Of a stretch of DNA of 51,808 nucleotides, positions 1-9,358 are shown in pieces. Below the pieces are notes generated by a model, which saw nothing but the letters and a program-made list of their open reading frames with translations, had not been told where the DNA came from and did not search any database. The translations under genes were made by a program, and so were the position numbers. The stretch's first letter is position 1; each line of letters begins with the position of its first letter. Source of the DNA: Alphaproteobacteria bacterium (GTDB lineage Bacteria > Pseudomonadota > Alphaproteobacteria > UBA11136); contig JADHSZ010000009.1 in the NCBI GenBank assembly GCA_016776635.1, positions 1 to 51,808 on the forward strand, read 5' to 3'.

Positions 1-430
1 AAAGGCATTTCTTGTGGATGGGATTTGTAACAATCCCGGATATACGCCCTCCCTGCGCTAGCCCAATTGCGTGGTCAATGGATGCTATGACGGCGGGAGC
101 ATTTTCCGTGTTGGGCTTTCCGGGAGTGGCTGTTACGGAGAAGTTTAAAGGCATCACAGGCAAAGCATCGGCAAAGACGGATGCGGCCTGTTCGGGGGTC
201 TCTATGGGCTGGATCGGTGTGCCAATGCCGAGGCGGCTAGAGAGCTCTTCAAGGCGATGGGGGGCGTCGATGGAAAAAAAGACCGGCGGTGTTTGATCGT
301 TTTCTCTGTCCCCCTTTTGTGAAAGATGTCGCCACGCCTTCAGGGCGATTTCTCCGCCGATACCCGCGGGTTCACCCATAGTCAGCGCCAGGGGCAAGGC
401 CGATCGATCAGATTCTCGTGTAAATGACAT
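1..430 (-). CDS. pdxA: 4-hydroxythreonine-4-phosphate dehydrogenase PdxA, N-terminal part
   Basis: Only the first 143 codons are in the window; the C-terminus lies beyond the left edge. The ATG is at 430-428, 24 bases after the surA stop. Visible motifs are PLALTMGEPAGIGGEI near the N-terminus, which begins the PdxA fold, and IVTNPIHKKCL at the window edge, matching the conserved PdxA segment with the substrate-contacting residues. PdxA oxidises 4-phosphohydroxy-L-threonine in the DXP-dependent vitamin B6 pathway; it is a cytosolic, NAD- and metal-dependent dimer. It is the last visible gene of the lptF-lptG-lptD-surA-pdxA series, an order known from many proteobacteria, where rsmA usually follows. 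No in-frame stop occurs in the visible part. Confidence 0.92.
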   Translation of the reverse strand, partial: MSFTRESDRSALPLALTMGEPAGIGGEIALKAWRHLSQKGDRENDQTPPVFFSIDAPHRLEELSSRLGIGTPIQPIETPEQAASVFADALPVMPLNFSVTATPGKPNTENAPAVIASIDHAIGLAQGGRISGIVTNPIHKKCL

Positions 431-454
431 GGCTTCGTGATCCCAACAAGGGAC

Positions 455-1756
455 CTATTCAACGCGTATATCGATATGAGCCGAACGGCGGAGATCGCGA
501 AGATAACGTTGCGCCATCAGATCCAGTCGTTGAAACTCAATCTGATCGGCGATTTGGTTATGTTCCGGGATGGTGGACTTTGGCTCGGTCCGGCTGCAGA
601 CCATTAACACCATGACTCCGCCGCCTGCCACCACGGGCTCGCTGGGCTTTCCGATTTCAATATCCTTGACGGCTTCCTGAAGATTCGAAGGTAAATCCCT
701 CAACTTCAATGTTCCAAGATCATTGGACAAAGAGGCACCGCTGTCATCCGTGAGTGCCGCCATGGCATCACAGCCGGAAACCCCACTCCTCAATTCATTG
801 GCCCGATTCGAGACAATCTCGATTTCGTTCTCGCTGGCTCCGGGGGGGAGAGAAAGAAAAATCTGATGCAATTCGAGACTGGACTCTCCCTGAGATCCAC
901 TGATTCTCTTGTCTCGTAACAACAGGATATGAAATCCCGTGAGGCTCCTGATGGGCCCCACAACCTGGTTTTTACCCATGGCTGAGAGGGCTTTTTCCAC
1001 CTCCTCATCGAGATCACCGGGAAGGACCCATCCGATGTCACCTCCGGTGGCTGCGGACGCGGAATGGGAAAACTGACTCGCCAATTGCTGGAAAGAACGC
1101 CCTTCTTTCAGGTATCCCATAAGTTTTTCGGCAGTCGCCTCTATTTCTCCTTCCTGGCCTGGAGTGTCCACCTGAAGAAATATCTCCGCGACGAGATGCT
1201 CTGGTTCACCTTTGTTCTGTTTCATGCGCTCTATGACCTCGTCGATCTCCTCCTTACCCACGTCAATGAGCGGCAACAAACGGCGTTCAATCAGTTCCCG
1301 CCATGTCAGGTCGGTGCGAATCTGTGTCTCCAACGTGGAAAAATCTACTCCTTTGAGAGCCAGATATTCCTCAAACTTTCCTTCCTCGACCCCGCTTTTC
1401 TTTTCAAGAAACCGCACTGCCTTCTCTATGCGAGATTTGCTGACGGAAACCTTTTCTTTCTTGGCTTCCTGAAGCTTGAGTCGTTCATCCACCAGTGAAC
1501 GAATAATCTGTGGCATCAACTCCCTGCGGACCTCCGGAGAGTCTTTAATTTCCAGAGACGACAGGACCGCTTTCAGGCGGGCGTATAGATCATACATGGA
1601 GATCACATCGTCATTGACGACGGCTGCGATGCCCTGCAACTCCTGACCGCGCACGCCGGGCGGCATAAGAAGTGAGAGAAGTAGAAGAATAAAGGGAAGA
1701 GACCGTCGCATTCTTAGGGGCCAGAGTGTGATCCGTAATTTCCTAGGCTGGTTCAT
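455..1756 (-). CDS. surA: Periplasmic peptidyl-prolyl isomerase / OMP chaperone SurA
   Basis: A 433-residue protein with a hydrophobic signal segment (RRSLPFILLLLSLLMPPGVRG) followed by the SurA N-terminal fold (ELQGIAAVVNDDVISMYDL). One well-formed parvulin domain lies around residues 185-285, with HLVAEIFLQV, GGDIGWVLPGDL and GFHILLLRD. A second, degenerate parvulin-like stretch follows (LELHQIFLSLPPG). SurA escorts outer-membrane proteins, LptD among them, through the periplasm, which fits its place directly after lptD. ATG 1756 is preferred because it is one base beyond the lptD stop (TAG-G-ATG), suggesting coupling. A later ATG at 1711 would give a cleaner signal peptide. An upstream TTG at 1822 would overlap lptD by 65 bases and is disfavoured. 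Confidence 0.93.
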   Translation of the reverse strand: MNQPRKLRITLWPLRMRRSLPFILLLLSLLMPPGVRGQELQGIAAVVNDDVISMYDLYARLKAVLSSLEIKDSPEVRRELMPQIIRSLVDERLKLQEAKKEKVSVSKSRIEKAVRFLEKKSGVEEGKFEEYLALKGVDFSTLETQIRTDLTWRELIERRLLPLIDVGKEEIDEVIERMKQNKGEPEHLVAEIFLQVDTPGQEGEIEATAEKLMGYLKEGRSFQQLASQFSHSASAATGGDIGWVLPGDLDEEVEKALSAMGKNQVVGPIRSLTGFHILLLRDKRISGSQGESSLELHQIFLSLPPGASENEIEIVSNRANELRSGVSGCDAMAALTDDSGASLSNDLGTLKLRDLPSNLQEAVKDIEIGKPSEPVVAGGGVMVLMVCSRTEPKSTIPEHNQIADQIEFQRLDLMAQRYLRDLRRSAHIDIRVE

Positions 1757-1757
1757 C

Positions 1758-3971
1758 CTAGAGGGGGTTTGCCGTATCAGATGAGAATTTCCGGAAGGAT
1801 TTCTGGCTCTGAACGGTTCCAAGATGTTTGAAGATCAGTTGAACAAATATTGTATCCGTTGGCTCAAGGTCCCGGTCCCGTGTAAAGGAGCGGGAATAAC
1901 TTGAGATAACAGAGAAGCATTCATCTTCGTACGTCAGAGCGCTTCCCATCCATACCATGCCTCCGCCCGATGTCAGGTCTCGCGTCGCATTTGCCGTGAT
2001 TCTCCAATTTTCATGAAAATGCGAACTGGCGCCGAAGGAGACCTCCTTACGCTCTTCGATGTCGCCGGAACCGGCACCGGATTCGATGTCGAGATAGTTT
2101 GCGTTGACCCGTAAAATGGAGGGGCCGGCTCCAAAGGCTAGATCGCTTAGTGTGGGGCTCAAGTTTCCCTTATCGAGTCGGAACCGGTAAAGAACATCAA
2201 AATAGCTCCCAGGTCTGATTCGGACATTCCCCACATAATCTGAAAAATGGTCTTCCAGGCCGGACCTTTCCTCAAAGGTCCTGTCATCGCGCAGGCGATA
2301 GCTCTGGCCGATAAAGGCCGTGGTGCTTCCTCCCTTTGACCCATAGGTTCCCAGCCGGATGCCGTAATCCACTCTTTTCCCACCCTCAACCCTGTCGAGT
2401 CCGACGAAGCGGTTGGGGATGAAAAGGTCGGAATCATCAAATTCGAAGGCAAGACTGTCTTCATTGGGAATGTCATCAGGATTACCGCCATTGGGTGCGA
2501 GGACGACCGAGGCGATGGGCTCTATCAACTGGTGAGTGGTTCCCGTTCTTCGTTTCAGGGGGAATCGCCAATTTGCGGAAAGCTGCGGAAAAATACGACC
2601 GGTGGTTTCATCAAGGTTAGAGCCATCCGCCTGGTTAACGTTATAGATGTCACCTCTGAGCGTGGCAGCGAGATTGAATACATGGCCGTATATATTACTA
2701 AAATTACGATGCCACCCGCCCTTAACAGAGAATCTCCGGCTATCAATTCCTTCTTCCCTCACAAGATTTAGGAGATTGGCGTCAAGTGTCCAATAGTCCC
2801 CCCATCGTGAAGGCTGACCCACGAAATTATAGCCGAGGATAGGAAGAATCTGTGTTGTGGATTCGGAAAGGATGTCGGAGCGAAGGTCTTGAAAAAGGTA
2901 GCTGTCGAGTGACGCATAATTACGGCCTCGAAACCCCTCGGCAAAGAGACGGGATGTGAGAATTTGTTCGCCATCGAACTGATAGAGACGGAGATAGGTA
3001 TCGTCGGTGGTGCGGGAGACATCAGCCCCCCAACGCCATGTGCGATTGATATCAAAACGTCCCTCGGCTTTGATATGACCGCGAATTTTGTCTTTTTCAA
3101 CCACGCCCAGATTCGAAGTGCGGTCTGCCTGGGTTATGCTTCCTGAAACTTCAAACTTTCCGTTTTTAAGACGCTCCCGGAATTCTCCGGCTAAAACCAG
3201 TCCCTGATCAGCCGTGTATATGGGGATCAGGGTCGCATCCATCTGTGGATTGATCACAAAATAGTAGGGAACCTTGCTGGTGAATCCGAGATTATTGCTG
3301 CCAAAAGATGGTGCTAGGAAGCCACTACGGCGTTTTACCGTGGGGTCGGGATGGGAAAAATAGGGTGTGTAGAAAACCGGCACCCCGAACATTTCAAGAA
3401 AGGCATCCTTGTATTCTATCTCGTGGGCTTTGTTATCGTGAATCACCTGATTGGCTTTTATTTGCCAGAGGGGCGGTCTCTCGGGGTTCTCTTTACATAT
3501 TTTACAGGGTGAAAAAACGGCCTTGCTCATATGAGTTATGGGGCCTTTCTTCAGGGCGCCATTGGCGGCCATCCGGCTGTCGTCGGTCATGCGCAGACGG
3601 AGTTGTTTGATGACACCGTCTCTCATTTCATTGGTTAGCTTTACAAAGCTGGCGAAGAGCACCTCGCCGGAGGGCTCCAGCAGGGTGACATGCCCCTTGG
3701 CGCTGAGGGAATTAGTGGACTGGTTGTAGGTAAGGGTGTCGGCAAGAAGAATGCGCTCTCCCTGCATGATCTCTACTTTACCGGAGGCAATGATGAGGTT
3801 CCGGTTTTGGTCGTGCCTGACCTGTTCGGCGGTAAGATAGACGGGAACATCCCTGGACAGAGCTGATTTCGTGTGTCCGGGAGAGGAAGGCATCATGGCA
3901 AGGACAAAAACCACCGGGCCGACGAGCAAGAGACGGCGGAAAGCCTTCAACTGGAAAATGAACGGATACAT
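1758..3971 (-). CDS. lptD: LPS-assembly outer-membrane protein LptD
   Basis: A 737-residue LptD (OstA/Imp) that inserts lipopolysaccharide into the outer leaflet together with LptE. A signal peptide (residues 1-33, LLLVGPVVFVLAMMPSSPGHT) precedes an OstA/LptA-like jellyroll (residues 45-170: YLTAEQVRHDQNRNLIIASG, VEIMQGERILLAD, GHVTLLEPSGEV). The rest is a C-terminal beta barrel; the typical segments FLEMFGVPVFYTPYFSHPDP and RRSGFLAPSFG are clear. Cysteines are CKIC near residue 156 and one late cysteine (DECFSVISSY), the expected places for the disulfides that lock the plug and barrel. The ATG follows the lptG stop immediately (TGAATG), so translation is probably coupled. Confidence 0.95.
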   Translation of the reverse strand: MYPFIFQLKAFRRLLLVGPVVFVLAMMPSSPGHTKSALSRDVPVYLTAEQVRHDQNRNLIIASGKVEIMQGERILLADTLTYNQSTNSLSAKGHVTLLEPSGEVLFASFVKLTNEMRDGVIKQLRLRMTDDSRMAANGALKKGPITHMSKAVFSPCKICKENPERPPLWQIKANQVIHDNKAHEIEYKDAFLEMFGVPVFYTPYFSHPDPTVKRRSGFLAPSFGSNNLGFTSKVPYYFVINPQMDATLIPIYTADQGLVLAGEFRERLKNGKFEVSGSITQADRTSNLGVVEKDKIRGHIKAEGRFDINRTWRWGADVSRTTDDTYLRLYQFDGEQILTSRLFAEGFRGRNYASLDSYLFQDLRSDILSESTTQILPILGYNFVGQPSRWGDYWTLDANLLNLVREEGIDSRRFSVKGGWHRNFSNIYGHVFNLAATLRGDIYNVNQADGSNLDETTGRIFPQLSANWRFPLKRRTGTTHQLIEPIASVVLAPNGGNPDDIPNEDSLAFEFDDSDLFIPNRFVGLDRVEGGKRVDYGIRLGTYGSKGGSTTAFIGQSYRLRDDRTFEERSGLEDHFSDYVGNVRIRPGSYFDVLYRFRLDKGNLSPTLSDLAFGAGPSILRVNANYLDIESGAGSGDIEERKEVSFGASSHFHENWRITANATRDLTSGGGMVWMGSALTYEDECFSVISSYSRSFTRDRDLEPTDTIFVQLIFKHLGTVQSQKSFRKFSSDTANPL

Positions 3972-5066
3972 TCAGCCGTCCTCAAGGTGCATGAGCATGG
4001 CAAGTCCCAAAAGAACGCTGATGCCAACAGGCGACCAGGCCGCGAGCATAACCGGAAGACTTGCCGAAAGACCAAGAGCATATACGACGTCGGAGAGAAA
4101 ATAGAAAAGGAAACCAACAAAAATTCCACCGGCGACGATTAACGCCGTGCCTCCATGGCGCACCAGACGCAGAGAAAAGGTGGCGGCGATAAAAACCATG
4201 GCGCACAGAAGAAAAGGAAGCGCAAGGAGGGTATACCAGTGAAGGCGGTGCCTGAGGGCGGAAAACCCCGCATTTTCCATGACCTTGATAAAATCGGGGA
4301 GATTCCAGAAAGACATGGTTTCCGGCGAGGCAAAACTTTCCTGAATCTTCTCGAAGGTGAGCTCGGTTTTCACGCTGTGGCCTGTTTTGAAGCTCGGAGG
4401 GGTATCCGGGGCTGTTATCCAGGCATCGGCAAGCCGCCAGTTTCCACTGTCGAGAGTCGCTGTCGATGCGTCGATACGACCGGCGAACCTGTCTTCGTCT
4501 TCAAACAGGAAAATAATGACATCCTGAAGCTGGAAACTCTCGGGCAGGACACGTTGTGCATGAATGATGGATTGCCCGTTCTCATCGGATTGGCGCAACC
4601 ATAATCCGGTGGATGACATGGCTAAGAGGCTTGATTTGCCACGCAAATAACGGCCTTCAAGATGTTCGAAACGTGAGGTGGTAATGGAAGCGAAAGGATT
4701 GAAAACCGTTACGCTGAAACAGCCGATGAGAAACGCGATCACCAGGGCGGGAAAGAGAAATTGCCATACGGAAACACCCGCCGCCCGCGCCACCACCAAT
4801 TCATGGGCGCGGGTGAGCCGTGAAAAAACGAGCATGCCGCCAAAGAGAACGGCAAAGGGAAGAATTTCCTGGGCCATCAGGGGGATTTTCAATAGCGCCA
4901 TTTGGGCAATGATATCCAGGCTAACCTGTTGCTTGGATGAGGCGCGGCGCATCAGTTCCACCAGATCGAGCATGAAGATGATGGTGGTCAGAGAAAGAAA
5001 GATGCCGCCGCACCAGAAAAAAAACTGGCGGCCGATATAGGCTGAAAGTGTCATCGAAAGGCGCAT
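3972..5066 (-). CDS. lptG: LPS export ABC transporter permease LptG
   Basis: A 364-residue YjgP/YjgQ-family permease. Three hydrophobic segments lie before residue 115 and three after about 270, with a periplasmic beta-jellyroll between them, the standard LptF/LptG plan. The signature LPFAVLFGGMLVFSRLTRAHELVVARAAGVS (positions about 65-95) includes the coupling helix that contacts the LptB ATPase. LptB2FG extracts LPS from the inner membrane and passes it to LptC/LptA. The ATG at 5066 lies 31 bases after the lptF stop, and the stop abuts the lptD ATG. LptB, A and C are not in this window. Assignment as G rather than F rests on gene order and on the N-terminal pattern SAYIGRQFFFW. Confidence 0.93.
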   Translation of the reverse strand: MRLSMTLSAYIGRQFFFWCGGIFLSLTTIIFMLDLVELMRRASSKQQVSLDIIAQMALLKIPLMAQEILPFAVLFGGMLVFSRLTRAHELVVARAAGVSVWQFLFPALVIAFLIGCFSVTVFNPFASITTSRFEHLEGRYLRGKSSLLAMSSTGLWLRQSDENGQSIIHAQRVLPESFQLQDVIIFLFEDEDRFAGRIDASTATLDSGNWRLADAWITAPDTPPSFKTGHSVKTELTFEKIQESFASPETMSFWNLPDFIKVMENAGFSALRHRLHWYTLLALPFLLCAMVFIAATFSLRLVRHGGTALIVAGGIFVGFLFYFLSDVVYALGLSASLPVMLAAWSPVGISVLLGLAMLMHLEDG

Positions 5067-5097
5067 GCCATGGTTTCCGAAGGAGAATTACAGCCGT

Positions 5098-6231
5098 TCA
5101 AGTGGGATTGGGTGTTGCATCTGCGTCGACGCCGCCGCCGGGTCTCCGCTTTCTGTGGCTGAAGAGCACATACCCCCCCCCGATCAAAGGAAGTATGGCA
5201 TTAAGGTAAACCAGAGGAACCATCCAGGGAAAGCGGGCTGCCAGATTAGTGAATCCCAAGGCTCCCGCCTGAATGGCGATGATCAGGAGAATGGCCATGG
5301 TGATTCTCTTGCCCAGGCCGCGCCGGGTAAAACCACCCGAGAGCAAAGCGGCAAGCGCAATCGCGGTGAAAGTCAGGGCATAAATCGGCAGGGTCAGCCG
5401 CTGATGCCCTTCGGCCTTTAATTTGGCTGCATTGAACTGGTTGTTCCCGTCCGTCATGTCGGGATAAAAAAGTTCGCCAAGGAAACGTTCCCGCGGTTCG
5501 CGCCATCTCTTTTCCGTGCTGTTGTCCACGGAACGCACATCCAGGGAATAGCGGTCAAAATAGAGCAATGAGAGTTTTCCCGAATCTTTCGATACTTCCT
5601 GCCGGTTGCCGTTGACCATGATGACCTGAGGGCCTTCATCGGTTCGTACCAACGCTCCGTTTTCCGCCATTATGGTCACGGGTTTTTCCGGGTTCCGTCC
5701 GTCATGAACGAAGATTCCGAGAAGTTCCCCCTTGGCTCCGCGTTCGCGAACAAAAACGGTGATTCCCTTGGATATCTCCGTAAACACGCCTTCCTGGAGA
5801 AGAACGGTGGAGAAATCGTTGCGGATGGTGACCTGCCTGTCCTTGAACTCCCGAAAGGAGAGTGGCAGCAGGTATAACGTCAGACTGTAAATGATGACAG
5901 TGACGATGCCCGCCAGCAGAAAAGCCGGTTTAGACAGGCCGCCCTGGCTGATGCCCGCCGCCCGCATGACCAGTAATTCGCTGTCCATGGTCAGCCGGTT
6001 ATAGGCGAACAGCACGGCGGCAAACAGGGCGATGGGAAGTATAAGCGCCAGAAAGGTAGGCAGCATCAAGACGGACATATAGAAAAACATTGAAAGCGGC
6101 AGGCCACGGTTGACGATAAGATCGACAAGCCGCAATGACTGCATCAGCCAGATTGCGCAGACCAGGGATAAGGCCACAAAAAGAAGGGCAACAGTGGATC
6201 GGAGCAAAATATAGCTCGAGACTTTTTGCAT
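5098..6231 (-). CDS. lptF: LPS export ABC transporter permease LptF
   Basis: A 377-residue YjgP/YjgQ-family permease, partner of LptG. N-terminal membrane segments lie around residues 10-30, 45-75 and 100-125, and the coupling-helix motif is RLTMDSELLVMRAAGIS. A periplasmic domain follows, then three C-terminal membrane segments (LPIYALTFTAIALAALLSGG, RITMAILLIIAIQAGALGF and the last at about 340-360). It is the first gene of the minus-strand lpt operon. The ATG at 6231 faces pepA across about 280 bases of divergent non-coding sequence that should carry both promoters, though I cannot pick a convincing -35/-10 pair there. Confidence 0.93.
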   Translation of the reverse strand: MQKVSSYILLRSTVALLFVALSLVCAIWLMQSLRLVDLIVNRGLPLSMFFYMSVLMLPTFLALILPIALFAAVLFAYNRLTMDSELLVMRAAGISQGGLSKPAFLLAGIVTVIIYSLTLYLLPLSFREFKDRQVTIRNDFSTVLLQEGVFTEISKGITVFVRERGAKGELLGIFVHDGRNPEKPVTIMAENGALVRTDEGPQVIMVNGNRQEVSKDSGKLSLLYFDRYSLDVRSVDNSTEKRWREPRERFLGELFYPDMTDGNNQFNAAKLKAEGHQRLTLPIYALTFTAIALAALLSGGFTRRGLGKRITMAILLIIAIQAGALGFTNLAARFPWMVPLVYLNAILPLIGGGYVLFSHRKRRPGGGVDADATPNPT

Positions 6232-6509
6232 GGATGGCCAACCCTGAAAGACGTGACCGCCCTTTAACCTCTCCCAAAAATAGAGAGCAAAGGCCTCCGG
6301 GCACGTGAAGGACCGAGATTATCACATAAAACTCATTGATGTTGCTCAGGTTTTTCCCTGATTTTCGGGGATTATTGCTTTCTTTAGCCTGAGGTCAAGT
6401 TTGCCTTCCCTTTGCCGGAGGGATGAGTAAAGTCATGGTCGATCCGGTCAAGCTGGGCTTTTTCGGAATACCCCCTTCCGCCCCTTATCCAGAAAATGGA
6501 AAATTCCTA

Positions 6510-8012
6510 ATGAAAATCACTTTCTCCTCTCCTTCACAGTCTCGATCCGGAACGCTCGTTGTCGGTGTTCTCGAAGGAGGCCAGATGCTCCCTACGACCG
6601 CTGCCCTAGACAAAAAAAGTGGTGGTGCGGTGAGCCGGGCCATGAAGGCCAGCCGTTTTAAGGGCGAGAAAGGGCAATGGCTGAGTCTTCTCGCGCCTTC
6701 CGGCCTGCCTTTAAGCAGGCTTGTTTTGCTTGGGATCGGCAAGGCCGAAGATATTGACGACAAACGATTACAGGCGGCCGGAGGGCGTATCGTTTCCGGG
6801 CTTGCCACAAAGGGAGAGAGCACGGTCCGTGTGGTGGTCGATGCCATAAAGGAATCGCCCATACGCACCAGTGATATGGCCGCGCAACTGGCCTTCGGGG
6901 CGCTGCTGCGGTCTTATCGTTTTGGAAAATACCGCACTAAAGAAAAGGCCAAGGACAAGCCCTCGCTTAAAACCTTGATGATCCAGGTCAGGGGACATGA
7001 TGCGGCTCGAAAGGCTTACGCGCCCATGGAGAAAACCGCCGCGGGTGTTTTCTTTACCCGAGATCTGGTTTCGGAGCCCTCCAACGTGCTCTATCCGGAA
7101 CCCCTTGCGAGACAGGCCAAGACCCTGGAAAAGCTGGGCGTTAAGGTGGAAATTCTCAATCAGGCACGGCTGAAAAAGCTGGGTATGGGGGCTCTGCTCG
7201 GCGTTGCTCAAGGCAGTGTGCGCCCTCCCTATGTGGTGGTGATGCAATGGAAGGGCGCCCCCAAGGCCAAGAATAAACGTCCGGTGGCTTTCATCGGCAA
7301 GGGTGTGACGTTCGATACCGGGGGTATCTCCATTAAACCATCCAACGGCATGGAGGATATGAAATGGGATATGGCCGGATCTGGGGTGGTCATTGGCCTG
7401 ATGAAGGCTTTGGCCGGCCGCAAGGCGAAGGTCAATGCCGTAGGCGTGGTGGGCCTTGTGGAGAACATGCCTTCAGGCTCCGCCCAACGCCCGGGTGACA
7501 TTGTCACCTCCATGTCGGGCCAGACCATCGAGGTTCTTAATACTGATGCCGAGGGCCGGCTGGTTCTGGCCGATGTTCTCTGGTACTGCCAGAAGCGGTT
7601 CAAGCCTCGTCTCATGGTAGACTTGGCGACTCTCACAGGCGCCATTATCGTTGCCTTGGGAACCGAGATTGCGGGCCTTTTTTCCAATGATGACGACCTG
7701 GCGAAGCATTTAACCGAAGCCGGAGATGCGGTAGGGGAAGAGGTCTGGCGCTTTCCCATGAACGATTCATTCGACAAGCTCCTCAATTGCAATATTGCCG
7801 ATATGAAAAATATCACCGGTACCCGTGGTGCCGGCAGTATCACGGCGGCGCAGTTCCTCCAGAGATTCGTTAATAAGGTTCCCTGGGCCCATCTGGATAT
7901 TGCCGGCGTTACCTGGTCATCCAAGGATAAACCAACTGTCCCCAAGGGTGGGACCGGATTCGGCGTTCGTCTTCTCGACCGGTTCGTTGCCGATTATTGT
8001 GAAAAGGGATAA
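6510..8012 (+). CDS. pepA: Leucyl aminopeptidase PepA (M17 family)
   Basis: A cytosolic two-metal aminopeptidase of 500 residues, the usual M17 length. The C-terminal catalytic domain shows FIGKGVTFDTGGISIKPS (metal-binding Lys and Asp) and the family signature NTDAEGRLVLAD. ATG 6510 is chosen because MKITFSSPSQSRSGTLVVGV starts where alphaproteobacterial homologues do. An in-frame ATG at 6423 would add 29 residues that do not look like PepA, although a GGAGG sits just before it. The gene is divergent from lptF and followed 20 bases later by holC. PepA can also act as a DNA-binding regulator or Xer accessory factor in some bacteria; nothing here tests that. Confidence 0.93.
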   Translation: MKITFSSPSQSRSGTLVVGVLEGGQMLPTTAALDKKSGGAVSRAMKASRFKGEKGQWLSLLAPSGLPLSRLVLLGIGKAEDIDDKRLQAAGGRIVSGLATKGESTVRVVVDAIKESPIRTSDMAAQLAFGALLRSYRFGKYRTKEKAKDKPSLKTLMIQVRGHDAARKAYAPMEKTAAGVFFTRDLVSEPSNVLYPEPLARQAKTLEKLGVKVEILNQARLKKLGMGALLGVAQGSVRPPYVVVMQWKGAPKAKNKRPVAFIGKGVTFDTGGISIKPSNGMEDMKWDMAGSGVVIGLMKALAGRKAKVNAVGVVGLVENMPSGSAQRPGDIVTSMSGQTIEVLNTDAEGRLVLADVLWYCQKRFKPRLMVDLATLTGAIIVALGTEIAGLFSNDDDLAKHLTEAGDAVGEEVWRFPMNDSFDKLLNCNIADMKNITGTRGAGSITAAQFLQRFVNKVPWAHLDIAGVTWSSKDKPTVPKGGTGFGVRLLDRFVADYCEKG

Positions 8013-8032
8013 ATCGGGCGAAGGAAAAGATC

Positions 8033-8482
8033 GTGACAGAGGTGCGTTTCTATCAGTTAAAGAAGCATCCCTTGGAACGGGCGCTTCCGAAACTGCTGGA
8101 AAAGGTGATATCCAGCGGCGCCAAGGCGGTAATCATGGCGGGGTCCAAAGAGCGTATCGCAGCACTGAATTCCATGATGTGGACGTACGAGCCTGGGGCC
8201 TTCCTTGTCCATGGCAGTGCTGAGGACGGTTATGATTCCGAACAGCCTGTGTGGCTTACGACCTCGCCGGAAAATCCCAATGGGGCGAGCGTTCTCGTGC
8301 TGACCGATGGAGCTTCTCACGATGGTATGGACGGTTTCGAGAAATGCCTGGAAATTTTCGACGGCAATGACGAACAGGCCCTTACACAGGCTCGTGAGCG
8401 ATGGAAGACCTACGAACAAGCCGGTTATCCCCTGACTTACTACGAACAGACGGCTCAGGGCGGATGGCAGCTTCGGGAATAA
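8033..8482 (+). CDS. holC: DNA polymerase III chi subunit HolC
   Basis: A 149-residue protein that starts at GTG with an AAGGA ribosome-binding site 6-10 bases upstream. The sequence [22 protein letters not shown], then [31 protein letters not shown] and QPVWLTT is the chi-subunit pattern. Chi links the clamp loader to single-stranded-DNA-binding protein at the replication fork. It follows pepA closely and is probably co-transcribed; pepA-holC-ndk next to divergent lptFG is a familiar alphaproteobacterial arrangement. The length and full-length similarity leave little doubt. Confidence 0.9.
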   Translation: MTEVRFYQLKKHPLERALPKLLEKVISSGAKAVIMAGSKERIAALNSMMWTYEPGAFLVHGSAEDGYDSEQPVWLTTSPENPNGASVLVLTDGASHDGMDGFEKCLEIFDGNDEQALTQARERWKTYEQAGYPLTYYEQTAQGGWQLRE

Positions 8483-8603
8483 GTTCCGGTTTCACAATGT
8501 CACGCTTTTCTTGCCGAAGACGTTGGGTAGGGATATAAGGCCGCTTCTTCGGCAGTTCCTCCTGCTTTTTTTTATTAACAAGGTTTTGGGATTTTCAAAG
8601 ACT

Positions 8604-9026
8604 ATGGCTGTTGAACGCACCCTTTCCATTATTAAACCAGATGCCACACGGAGAGGCCTGACCGGGAGAATCAATGCCAGATTCGAAGAGTCAGGCCTGC
8701 GCATTGTGGCGCAGAAGCGAATTAGGCTGACCCGCGAGATCGCGGAAAATTTTTACGACGTTCATAAAGACAGATCCTTTTTCGAGGATTTGTGCACATT
8801 TATGACGTCCGGGCCGGTTGTGGTGCAGGTTCTTGAGGGGGAGGACGCCATTGTCCGCAACCGTGAAATTATGGGCGCCACCAACCCTGCCAACGCCGAG
8901 GACAAAACCATTCGCAAGGACTTCGGGGAGAGCGTGGAAGCTAATTCGGTGCATGGTTCCGACAGCCCGGAAACGGCGGCGATAGAAATAGCCTTCTTTT
9001 TTTCCGAAGTGGAAATCGTTGGCTGA
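8604..9026 (+). CDS. ndk: Nucleoside diphosphate kinase
   Basis: A 140-residue enzyme, exactly the usual bacterial size. It transfers the gamma-phosphate of ATP to nucleoside diphosphates through a phospho-histidine. [21 protein letters not shown] opens the fold, and the active-site signature [10 protein letters not shown] places the catalytic His at residue 117. The ATG at 8604 is the only start that gives the conserved N-terminus; no strong ribosome-binding site precedes it. A strong hairpin terminator follows 26 bases after the stop. Confidence 0.97.
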   Translation: MAVERTLSIIKPDATRRGLTGRINARFEESGLRIVAQKRIRLTREIAENFYDVHKDRSFFEDLCTFMTSGPVVVQVLEGEDAIVRNREIMGATNPANAEDKTIRKDFGESVEANSVHGSDSPETAAIEIAFFFSEVEIVG

Positions 9027-9052
9027 TTATTCATGTTCAGCCGGTTTTGCAT

Positions 9053-9086
9053 TAAAAAAGGCCGCGCCCTTGGGCGCGGCCTTTTT
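9053..9086 (+). terminator. Intrinsic terminator after ndk, probably bidirectional
   Basis: A perfect 10-bp stem (GGCCGCGCCC at 9060-9069 with GGGCGCGGCC at 9072-9081) is followed by five T at 9082-9086 and preceded by a run of A. It can therefore stop ndk transcription rightward and the small CoxIV gene leftward. Confidence 0.9.
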
Positions 9087-9103
9087 AGTGAAATTCGTTA
9101 CGT

Positions 9104-9241
9104 TTAGCCGGGTGTGCGTTCGGTCAGAAAAGCCGCCATCAGGATCAACGTAATAATAATAGTGGCAAGGCTGTATTTCATCAGCGAGATGAAATTTTCC
9201 CAATCTGTCTGGTGGCGCTGTATTTCGCTGTCGGCAGGCAT
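9104..9241 (-). CDS. aa3-type cytochrome c oxidase subunit IV-like small membrane protein
   Basis: A 45-residue protein, ATG at 9241, TAA at 9104-9106, preceded by a purine-rich GGGGAAAGAAG. The sequence has HQTDWENFISLMKYS, then a single transmembrane helix (LATIIITLILMAAFL) and a short tail TERTPG. This is the pattern of the bacterial aa3-type cytochrome c oxidase subunit IV family, whose hallmark is a short amphipathic segment (H-x-x-T-W-x-x-F-x-x-L-x-K-Y) before one membrane helix ending in MAxFL. It sits in the inner membrane beside subunits I and III in the Paracoccus and Rhodobacter oxidase structures, without an essential catalytic role. No other oxidase gene is in the window, so it is an orphan locus. 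The family call is from memory of the motif. Confidence 0.8.
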   Translation of the reverse strand: MPADSEIQRHQTDWENFISLMKYSLATIIITLILMAAFLTERTPG

Positions 9242-9358
9242 CTTCTTTCCCCTTTGGTTTAACGGCTAAATCAATGGCGAAATCTATAGCGCAATGTTCG
9301 GTTTAGGGGAAGGGGAAGATTCCAAAAGATGACCATACCGGCCAATGAAACCCATGTA

